In this document: one piece after another, positions 57,716-64,000 of the stretch | Layout of the letters: each line of letters begins with the position of its first letter | Numbering within the stretch: the stretch's first letter is position 1 | Assembly (NCBI RefSeq): GCF_003352835.1 | Contig: NZ_QLVD01000028.1 | Span: 1 to 64,000, forward strand | Length of the DNA stretch: 64,000 nt | Direction of reading: 5' to 3' | Source: Ornithinimicrobium murale | GTDB lineage: Bacteria > Actinomycetota > Actinomycetes > Actinomycetales > Dermatophilaceae | Notes under the pieces: model-generated | Seen by the model: only the letters and a program-made list of their open reading frames with translations | Databases searched by the model: none | Told to the model about the DNA's origin: nothing | Position numbers and translations under genes: made by a program

Positions 57716-60040
57716 GGTTCGGAAGGGGAACCAGCTGCGGATGATGGAGCGGATGTACTGCACGCCGCTGCGGGGGAACAGCTTGGCGCTGGCGCGGATG
57801 TTCCACGGCAGGTCTGCCGCCACGGAGTCCAGGACGCTGACGACGTCGCGGTGCATGGTCGCGTCGTCGGAGGTCTCGGTGTGGGCGGCCGGGGCATAGC
57901 GGGCGCGCTCCAGGGTGGCGGTCGCCCGGCCCAGGGCCTCGTCGGCCCGACGGCCCAGGTGCGCCCGGTCCGCATAGTGGGCGCCCATCTCGCGGGGGCT
58001 CTTGTCCGGCGGCGGGTCGATGCCGTAGTCCTGCAGGGAGCGCTTGAGCAGCTCCCACTGGCCCTCGATCCGCTCCTGCGGCGTGTCCGCGTGGCGCAGC
58101 ACCGCCTCCCGGTGCCGCCGGCCGGCGATCGCCACGAGCGCCATGAGCAGGCCGAGCACGAGCACCACGGCCAGGCCCCGCAGCAGGATCGGCGCGGAGG
58201 AGCGCAGCGCGTCGACCGTGCTGTCCCACCAACTGTCCTCGCCGGCGGAGTCGTCCGGGGCCTGCGTCGGCTCGCCGGTGGGCGTTGCCGAGGAGGTCAG
58301 CGTCGGGTCGGCCTCGGCGGTGTTCTGGTTGAGCTCGGTGTAGGCCGGGGGCTGACCGGACCGCACGCCCGGGGTGGGGTCGAAGCGGACCCAGCCCATG
58401 CCGTCGACCCACAGCTCGGGCCAGGTGTGGGCGCGCGAGGCGATGACGGTCCAGGTGCCGTCGGGCTCGCGCTCGCCGGGCAGGAAGCCCACCGCCATCC
58501 GGGCCGGGATGCCCTGGTGGCGGGCCATCATCACCATCGCCGTGGCGAACTGCACGCAGTAGCCCTGCTGGGTCGTCAGGAAGTGCTCGATCGGCTGGGA
58601 GTCGCTCGGGCCGGGGGCCAGCTGGAGGTTGTAGGTGTAGATCCCGCTGCGGAAGTGCTGCTGCAGGAGCTGCCCGACCACCAGGTCGTTGGTCTCCTCG
58701 CCGACGATCTCATCGCTCAGGGCGCCGTAGGTCTCGCGGCCGTTGGGGGAGGCCTGGAGATACTGCGCGAACTCGTCGGGGTCCGCCTCGGCCTCGCCGA
58801 CGCCGTCGGGCAGGTCGTCGGCCCCGCCCGGGGCCAGGCGCATGAAGGTCACGTCATAGCTGTCCACCCGGTCCTGGACGCGCACCGCGGCCGTTCGCGG
58901 GTCCCACCGCATCTGCGCATCGGCGGTGACCTCGGACACCGGGCCGGGGACGGCCAGGTGGGGTGGTCGCAGGCCGTTGCTGAGGAAGGCGACCTCCGAG
59001 AACTCCCGCGGCACCGAGTCGGCCACGCCGGGGGGTGCGTTGCCGGGGTAGGGGTTCAGGCTGCCCTCCACCGGGGCGGCGGGGTCGTAGTCCGGCGGGA
59101 CCCAGCGCTCGCCGTCGAACTCGCTGGTGGCAGTCACCCGCAGCGGCTCTTGCAGCAGCTCCTGCGAGCGATAGGTCAGGACCGGCTCGTCCGACCGGTT
59201 GTGCAGGTCGGCCGTGACGTCCATCGTCTCGGTGAAGCTCACCGAGCCGTTGCCGCCCAGGGACCGGCCGTCGGCGTTGCGGGCCAGGCCCTCGGTGAAG
59301 AAGGTCGGGGGCAGGTGAGGTAGGGCCGAGGCGGCGACCAGGGCGCCGAGCACCGTGACGATCGCCAGCACCCGGGCTGTCCGCCGGTGCCCGGTGGGCC
59401 CGAAGGACACGTCGTGGGATCCGACGCTCTCGCGCCGGTCGGCCGAGCTCCACCCGGTGACCAGCCGGTTGCCCTGCTGGGCCACCATCAGCAGCCAGCC
59501 CAGCGCGGCCGCCGCGAAGAACCACGGCTCCATCGCCTGCCCGCTGTTGGAGACCGAGACCAGGAAGGCTGCAGCGAGCGGTATGCCGGCAGTCGCCGGG
59601 GCGCGTCCCGTCACCCCGATCGAGTCGACCGAGATCGCGGTGAGGGTCAGGACGGCGACGATCAGGAACTCCACGCCGTCGTGGGTCGGGGCCGGCGCGG
59701 CGTAGGTCCGCAGGGTCGAGCCGGCCTCGCGCAACAGCTCGGTGGTCTGGTCCAGGGTCTCCGACCAGGGGAAGATGCCGTAGACGAGGGTGTCGCGCAG
59801 GAACTGCCACAGCAGGGCCACGGCCGCGGCGAACGCCTGGGAGAGCACGATCAGCGTGGGGTCCAGGTCGAGGCTGCGCAGCAGCGACCCGACGCCGCCG
59901 ACCAGCAGGACCATCAGGATGGCCGGGCCGATCCAGGAGCCCTCACGGAGCAGCTCGGTCAATGGCCACGCCACGGACAGGGTGGCGAAGGCCGCGAGGC
60001 CGGCCTCGGGCCACATGCCGCGGTCCAGGTTGAACCTCAT
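57713..60040 (-). CDS. Transglutaminase-like membrane protein (TgpA/DUF3488-DUF4129)
   Basis: This 775-residue protein has six or so N-terminal membrane helices (about 10-240). An extracellular transglutaminase-like domain carries Cys495 (QQGYCVQFA), His538 (SRAHTWPE) and Asp554 (RFDPTPG). A further membrane helix (about 630-650) precedes a cytoplasmic DUF4129-like domain. It follows MoxR and DUF58 genes in one operon with an ATGA overlap. This is a conserved actinobacterial set whose exact role is unknown. The MoxR ATPase probably remodels a complex containing these proteins. Confidence 0.92.
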   Translation of the reverse strand: MRFNLDRGMWPEAGLAAFATLSVAWPLTELLREGSWIGPAILMVLLVGGVGSLLRSLDLDPTLIVLSQAFAAAVALLWQFLRDTLVYGIFPWSETLDQTTELLREAGSTLRTYAAPAPTHDGVEFLIVAVLTLTAISVDSIGVTGRAPATAGIPLAAAFLVSVSNSGQAMEPWFFAAAALGWLLMVAQQGNRLVTGWSSADRRESVGSHDVSFGPTGHRRTARVLAIVTVLGALVAASALPHLPPTFFTEGLARNADGRSLGGNGSVSFTETMDVTADLHNRSDEPVLTYRSQELLQEPLRVTATSEFDGERWVPPDYDPAAPVEGSLNPYPGNAPPGVADSVPREFSEVAFLSNGLRPPHLAVPGPVSEVTADAQMRWDPRTAAVRVQDRVDSYDVTFMRLAPGGADDLPDGVGEAEADPDEFAQYLQASPNGRETYGALSDEIVGEETNDLVVGQLLQQHFRSGIYTYNLQLAPGPSDSQPIEHFLTTQQGYCVQFATAMVMMARHQGIPARMAVGFLPGEREPDGTWTVIASRAHTWPELWVDGMGWVRFDPTPGVRSGQPPAYTELNQNTAEADPTLTSSATPTGEPTQAPDDSAGEDSWWDSTVDALRSSAPILLRGLAVVLVLGLLMALVAIAGRRHREAVLRHADTPQERIEGQWELLKRSLQDYGIDPPPDKSPREMGAHYADRAHLGRRADEALGRATATLERARYAPAAHTETSDDATMHRDVVSVLDSVAADLPWNIRASAKLFPRSGVQYIRSIIRSWFPFRT

Positions 60041-61296
60041 GTCAGGGCCCCGGTGCGTCGGGCCGCGCGCAGCCGCTCCCAGGAGACGGGCACCGAGTCC
60101 TCGGGGCCGACCAGCACGGTCTGCCAGCCGGCCTGGGTCAGCAGCCCGGTGTGCCGCTGGGCCTGCACGCGGTCCTTCCGGCTCTCCCGGCCGCCGCTGA
60201 AGGCCTCCGGGGCCAGCACCATCGCCATCGCGGCCGACCCCGGCTCACGGACGGCGGCCAGGTGCCTCAGCTCGGTCTCGTCGTGCGCGACCACGACAGA
60301 GATGAGCAGCACGCCACCGGAGGTGAAGCTGTGCGCGGCGGCAGCCAGGGGCTCCAGGCTCGGGTCCTGGTCGGGCTGGGCCCGGGCCAGCACGCTGAGC
60401 GCCTGGTCGAGCCCGATCTGCACACCGGCCGACCCGTCCTCGACGGTGCGGTGCGTGAGCAGGTGGATGACGAAGCCGTCCTTGATCAGGTGCCGCGCGA
60501 GGGAGGCGACGGCACTGACGGCCCACTCGAAGGAGACCTGGTAGCCACTGCCGGGATAGGCCCCGGCGCGGCTGTCGAGCAGCAGGACGGCGCGACGCCG
60601 GGCGGGCCGGTCCTCCTGACGCACCATGATCTCCCCGCGGTGCGCGGTGGCCGGCCAGTGCACGCGCCGCAGCTCGTCGCCGTCGCGGTACTGCCGGATC
60701 GAGACGTCGTCCTCACCGTGCAGGGAGACCATCTGGGGCAGCTCACCCTCGGTGCCGCGGCCCTGACCGGCCACCCGGCGGTTGCCCAGGTCCCAGACGT
60801 GGGGGAGCACCAGCAGCTCCACGGTCGCGGGCAGCTGGAGCGCGACGTGGGTCAGCCCGAACGGGTCGCGGCGGCGCAGGGTGATCGGCCCGACGAAGAA
60901 CGCGCCGCGGTGCCGGCTGCGCACGGTGTAGCGCAGCTTGCGGCCCTCGCCGGGGACCATCCGGGGGAGCAGGAAGCGCGGCCGGTCGCCCAGGGCGTAG
61001 TCGAACTGCTCCTCGGCCAGGAACAGCGGGGTCGGGCGCCGGCCGACATTGGTGAACTGGACCTCGACGGTGCCCTGCTGGTCGGGGTGCAGCCGCGCGG
61101 GCGTGACGACGCGGGTGACCCGCAGGCTCGGCGGGGTCGGGCGGACCAGGAGCAGGGCCAGCAGCGGCAGGATCACCAGCAGCAGCCCGATGCGGGTCAC
61201 GTCGCGATAGCCCAGCACGATGCCGGCGATGGCCACGATGGCCCCCAGGGCCAGGAACATCTGGCCCCGATTCGTCAGCACCCCCGGGGCACGCAC
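60037..61296 (-). CDS. DUF58 domain membrane protein
   Basis: The 419-residue protein has two or three N-terminal membrane helices (about 10-55) and then the DUF58 domain. The hallmark is RQYRDGDELRRVHWPATAHRGEIMVR at about 210-235, here split by the strand order. DUF58 proteins are partners of MoxR ATPases, with a vWA-like fold. The end overlaps the transglutaminase start as ATGA, and the MoxR gene lies 10 bases upstream, so the three are cotranscribed. Confidence 0.9.
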   Translation of the reverse strand: MRAPGVLTNRGQMFLALGAIVAIAGIVLGYRDVTRIGLLLVILPLLALLLVRPTPPSLRVTRVVTPARLHPDQQGTVEVQFTNVGRRPTPLFLAEEQFDYALGDRPRFLLPRMVPGEGRKLRYTVRSRHRGAFFVGPITLRRRDPFGLTHVALQLPATVELLVLPHVWDLGNRRVAGQGRGTEGELPQMVSLHGEDDVSIRQYRDGDELRRVHWPATAHRGEIMVRQEDRPARRRAVLLLDSRAGAYPGSGYQVSFEWAVSAVASLARHLIKDGFVIHLLTHRTVEDGSAGVQIGLDQALSVLARAQPDQDPSLEPLAAAAHSFTSGGVLLISVVVAHDETELRHLAAVREPGSAAMAMVLAPEAFSGGRESRKDRVQAQRHTGLLTQAGWQTVLVGPEDSVPVSWERLRAARRTGALT

Positions 61297-61306
61297 GACC
61301 TGCTCC

Positions 61307-62281
61307 TCAGCGGCGGCCGGAGGGCACCGGCGTGCGGTGCAGGATGTCGGCCACGACGTCGCCGGCGGTCCGTCCCGTCAGCTGCGCCTCGCCCGTCAGC
61401 ATCACCCGGTGGGTCAGGACGGCGGGAGCCAGGGCCTGCACGTCCTCGGGGAGCACGTGGTCGCGGCCCGCCAGGGCCGCGTTGGCCCGCGCCGCCCCCA
61501 GCAGGTGCAGGCTCGCGCGGGGGGAGGCACCCAGCCGGAGCGAGGAGTGGCGCCGGGACGCGGTGACCAGAGCCACGACATACTCCCGCAGTGCCTGGGC
61601 GGTGTGCAGCCGCCGCACCGCCTGGATCTGCCGCTGCACCGTGGCGCCGTCGGTGACCGCCTCCAGGTCGCCCAACGGGTCGTGGTCGCCGTGGGACTCC
61701 AGCAGCGCCAGCTCGGCCGCGTCGGAGGGGTAGCCCATCGAGATGCGGGCCATGAAGCGGTCGCGCTGGGCCTCGGGGAGGGGATAGGTGCCCTCCATCT
61801 CGATCGGGTTCTGGGTGGCCATCACCAGGAACGGCCCGGGCAGCGGGTAGGTCGTGCCGTCGACGGTGACCTGGCGCTCGGCCATGCACTCCAGGAGCGC
61901 GGACTGGGTCTTGGGCGAGGCCCGGTTGATCTCGTCGCCCACCACGATGTTGGCGAAGATCGCGCCGCGGCGGAACTCGAAGGAGTGGGAGTTCTGGTTG
62001 AAGACGTTGACGCCGGTGATGTCGCTGGGCAGCAGGTCCGGCGTGAACTGCACGCGGCTGACGTCACAGTCGATCGACTTGGCCAGCGCCTTGGCCAGCA
62101 TCGTCTTGCCGACCCCCGGCACGTCCTCGACCAGCAGGTGCCCCTCGGCCAGCAGCACCGTGACGGCGGTGCGCACCGCCTCCTCCTTGCCCTCGATCAC
62201 CGTGCTGATGGCGCGGTGGATGTCGCTGGCCACGTCCTGCACGGAGGTGAGGTCGGAGGCGGGGTCTGCGTTGACCGTCAT
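61307..62281 (-). CDS. MoxR family AAA+ ATPase
   Basis: This 324-residue ATPase has Walker A GVGKTMLAKAL, Walker B VVGDEINRASP, a sensor 1 ATQNPIEMEGTYPLPEAQ stretch and an Arg finger in DRFMAR. MoxR ATPases act as chaperones for the maturation of complexes. It is the first gene in an operon with DUF58 and transglutaminase. The ATG at 62281 is the family N-terminus; a frame running on to 62392 has no good site. The promoter should lie in 62282-62460. Confidence 0.93.
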   Translation of the reverse strand: MTVNADPASDLTSVQDVASDIHRAISTVIEGKEEAVRTAVTVLLAEGHLLVEDVPGVGKTMLAKALAKSIDCDVSRVQFTPDLLPSDITGVNVFNQNSHSFEFRRGAIFANIVVGDEINRASPKTQSALLECMAERQVTVDGTTYPLPGPFLVMATQNPIEMEGTYPLPEAQRDRFMARISMGYPSDAAELALLESHGDHDPLGDLEAVTDGATVQRQIQAVRRLHTAQALREYVVALVTASRRHSSLRLGASPRASLHLLGAARANAALAGRDHVLPEDVQALAPAVLTHRVMLTGEAQLTGRTAGDVVADILHRTPVPSGRR

Positions 62282-62705
62282 AGAGGGAATCCTGCCTGAT
62301 CGTCGAGCGTGGCTGCACGGTTCTCGGAAAAGACTACGTGGTGCGGGGCCCGAAATGGTTGCCCCCTCAGGTGGCAGAGGCCGTGCCCCCACGACCGAGC
62401 TTCAGACCCAGCTGGAACCGCGTGTGCGCGGAGGCCTGCCGTGCAACGATCCAGAACCTCGCCCCGGACTTGGGTAGTTCGCGTGCACGTGCCTGGCAAC
62501 TACCCATGGTCTCGCCGCCAGATCGTGGGTAGTTCGCGTGCACGTGCGTGGCAACTACCCATGGTCTCGCCAGATCGTGGGTAGTTCGCGTGCACGTGCC
62601 GGGTTGAGTGCACGGCACACGATCGTGACTCAGCCACCCGTCCTCGCACCCCACCAGTTCCGAGCTGTGCACTCGCGGGCGGTGGGCGAGACCGGCCGGA
62701 CGGAG
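62282..62705. other. Intergenic region with tandem dispersed palindromes
   Basis: This 424-base gap has no gene. It should hold the MoxR operon promoter in its first 150 bases, though I see no clear elements. From 62471 it holds a half copy and two complete copies of the dispersed palindrome. The remainder ends in the 3' flank of the beta-lactamase-family gene. Confidence 0.7.
62471..62600 (+). repeat. Dispersed palindromic repeat, half copy plus two tandem full copies
   Basis: The half copy at 62471-62493 has tgggtagtt and the CACGTGCC tail but a decayed left arm. Complete copies lie at 62495-62547 (arms 62498-62506 and 62526-62534) and 62550-62600 (arms 62553-62561 and 62578-62586). The copies are near-identical, the first with a 3-base insertion in the loop, which indicates recent tandem duplication. 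Confidence 0.88.
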
Positions 62706-63896
62706 TCAGTCGTCGACGGCCTGGTAGACGGCGGTCCAGAAGTCGCTCCACATCGGCAGCCTCTGGTCACCGGCGTGTGCCCGCTGCAACATGACGATCG
62801 TTGTCAGGTCCTCGGCCGGGTCGTTGACCCAGGCCGTGCCGTAGAACCCGGGCCAGCCATAGCTGCCCACCGAGGGGCCGAGTTCCGTGCGGGCGGTGCG
62901 CACCGACATCCCGAAGCCCCAGCCCATGGTGTCGAAGTAGCCCGGCCAGAACCCCGAGACCGCGCGCTGCGCCGGGGTCAGCTGGTTGCCGGTCATCAGC
63001 GTCACCGACGGCCGGGAGAGCAGCCGCTCGCCACCGTGCGCGCCTCCCGCCAACAGGGCGGAGGCGAACGTCAGGTAGTCGCCGGCGGTCGAGACGAGTC
63101 CGCCGCCGCCACTCTCGAAGGCGCGCGGCCTGCTGAACCGGCCGTCCGGGAGGTCCGCGACGACCGGCTCCCCGTGGGCGTCGCCATCCCGCTCGTATGC
63201 CGTGGCGAACCGTGGGAGGTCCGGCTCGGCCACGGTGAAGCCCGTGTCCGTCATCCCGAGGGGATCGCACACCCGCTTGGCCAGGGCCTGCCCGAGCGAC
63301 CGGCCCGTGGCGCGGGCGATGAGCACGCCGGTCACATCGGCGGCCGTGTGATACATCCAGCGCTCGCCGGGCTGGTGCACGAGGGGGAGGGCGCCGAGCT
63401 GGCGCAACCACTCATCGGGTGACGAGGTCGCCAGGGACTCTAGCGCGTCGGCGATCGGGACCGTGCCCGGCTCGGCCGGGACCATGCCGGTGCCCAGGGT
63501 GTAGGTCAGCAGGTCCCGCACCAGGATCGGACGCTGCGCCGGGACGGTGTCCTCCAGTGGTCCGTCGGGGTCGGCGAGCACCCGCATGTCCGCCAGTTCC
63601 GGCAGCAGGTCGTCGACCGGGTCGTCCAGGCGCAGAGTGCAGTCCTCGATGAGCGTCATCGCGCACGCGGCGACCACCGGCTTGGACATCGAGCCCAGGC
63701 GGCAGATCGTGTCGCTGGCCATCGGGACCTCGGACCCGACGCCCGCGAAGGCGAGAGTGCCCACGGCCTCGGTGTGCACCTGCCCGCGGCGGGCCAGGAC
63801 GACCACCGCGCCCGGGACGAAGCCGGTCTCGACGTGCCGCTCGAGCAGTGCGCGCAGCCGAGCCAGCCGCTGGGCCGAGAAACCACGGGCTGCCAT
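62706..63896 (-). CDS. Serine hydrolase, beta-lactamase class C / EstB family
   Basis: This 396-residue enzyme has the class C-like catalytic SxxK motif at residues 69-72 (SMSK) and the Tyr182 of the YxN-like motif in WMYHTAADV. There is no signal peptide, so an esterase or peptidase role in the cytosol (EstB-like) is more likely than a periplasmic beta-lactamase. The ATG at 63896 follows GGAGGA. The gene stands alone. The substrate is unknown. Confidence 0.88.
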   Translation of the reverse strand: MAARGFSAQRLARLRALLERHVETGFVPGAVVVLARRGQVHTEAVGTLAFAGVGSEVPMASDTICRLGSMSKPVVAACAMTLIEDCTLRLDDPVDDLLPELADMRVLADPDGPLEDTVPAQRPILVRDLLTYTLGTGMVPAEPGTVPIADALESLATSSPDEWLRQLGALPLVHQPGERWMYHTAADVTGVLIARATGRSLGQALAKRVCDPLGMTDTGFTVAEPDLPRFATAYERDGDAHGEPVVADLPDGRFSRPRAFESGGGGLVSTAGDYLTFASALLAGGAHGGERLLSRPSVTLMTGNQLTPAQRAVSGFWPGYFDTMGWGFGMSVRTARTELGPSVGSYGWPGFYGTAWVNDPAEDLTTIVMLQRAHAGDQRLPMWSDFWTAVYQAVDD

Positions 63897-63911
63897 CTGT
63901 CTCTCCTCCAC

Positions 63912-64000
63912 ATCTCCCCACTGGGCAACGTAGCGCGGACGCGGGCCGCTCGCACGCCTCAGGCGTCGCGGGGTCCGCGCCCCTCAGCACAGAGCGGGAG
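63912..64000. other. Window end, no gene seen
   Basis: The last 89 bases hold the upstream region of the serine hydrolase gene. I see no coding sequence or clear promoter elements. Confidence 0.5.

Noticed and set aside
61307-62392. Longer N-terminus for the MoxR protein
   Set aside because: The extra residues are Arg/Pro-rich, lack a ribosome-binding site and precede the family start at 62281.

Overview
The window is very GC-rich chromosomal DNA from an actinobacterium. The best guess is a Micrococcales member of the Intrasporangiaceae/Ornithinimicrobiaceae type, inferred from gene content only. The pointers are a principal sigma factor with a long Lys/Ala/Thr-rich N-terminus (HrdB-like), a VKOR plus DsbA-like disulfide system, PAC2 and DUF4192 proteins, a SigE-family sigma factor and a mycothiol-isomerase-type DinB protein. 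There are no rRNA or tRNA genes, insertion sequences, prophage or CRISPR array. About 45 protein genes are supported, mostly housekeeping, envelope, secretion and signalling genes.

Layout. 1-634 has no convincing gene. 635-2930 is a sulfone-use operon: flavin reductase, SfnG-type FMNH2 monooxygenase and an OsmC thiol peroxidase. 3058-9295 has a secreted M1 peptidase, a 16-cysteine copper-storage-like protein, an Rv2258c-type methyltransferase and a divergent AfsR/SARP-type regulator. 9418-18039 has a secreted M14 carboxypeptidase with cell-wall-binding repeats, an SRPBCC protein, HrpA helicase and a two-domain VOC protein. 18155-22553 (minus strand) holds the DsbA-like/VKOR/CopC/membrane-protein cluster and a SigE-family sigma factor with its probable anti-sigma partner. 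22610-29303 has an SDR, a YkvA protein, an MFS exporter, an S9 peptidase and PAC2. 29542-36244 is a giant secreted subtilase divergent from a TrmB/LuxR-type regulator. 36314-40306 holds a membrane protein with a prion-like tail, EcsC, DUF4192 and a universal stress protein. 40444-43497 is a two-gene signalling pair: a response regulator fused to thiol-less glutaredoxin-like and thioredoxin-reductase-like domains, and a histidine kinase with a cyclic-nucleotide-binding-like domain. rpoD follows at 43749-45485. 46085-53863 (minus) is a same-strand set: two-component system, ABC transporter and a membrane-anchored NHL propeller. 54045-57060 encodes a secreted coiled-coil protein and a small cell-wall-binding protein. 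57713-62281 (minus) is a MoxR/DUF58/transglutaminase operon, and 62706-63896 is a beta-lactamase-family hydrolase.

How the genes fit together. A large share of the window is exported protein: two peptidases and a giant subtilase, several with wall-binding, malectin or propeller domains, plus disulfide-forming enzymes that could fold them. The signalling genes (SARP, SigE/anti-sigma, TrmB/LuxR, two two-component systems) sit next to their likely targets.

The most unusual property is the intergenic DNA. A dispersed palindrome with a conserved CACGTGC tail occurs at three loci, with two complete tandem copies and a half copy at the last. Several unrelated short tandem repeats occur at gene ends, and three of these duplications span a stop codon. 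Three upstream regions carry direct repeats with an 11-bp period. Strong symmetric hairpins separate most convergent gene pairs.
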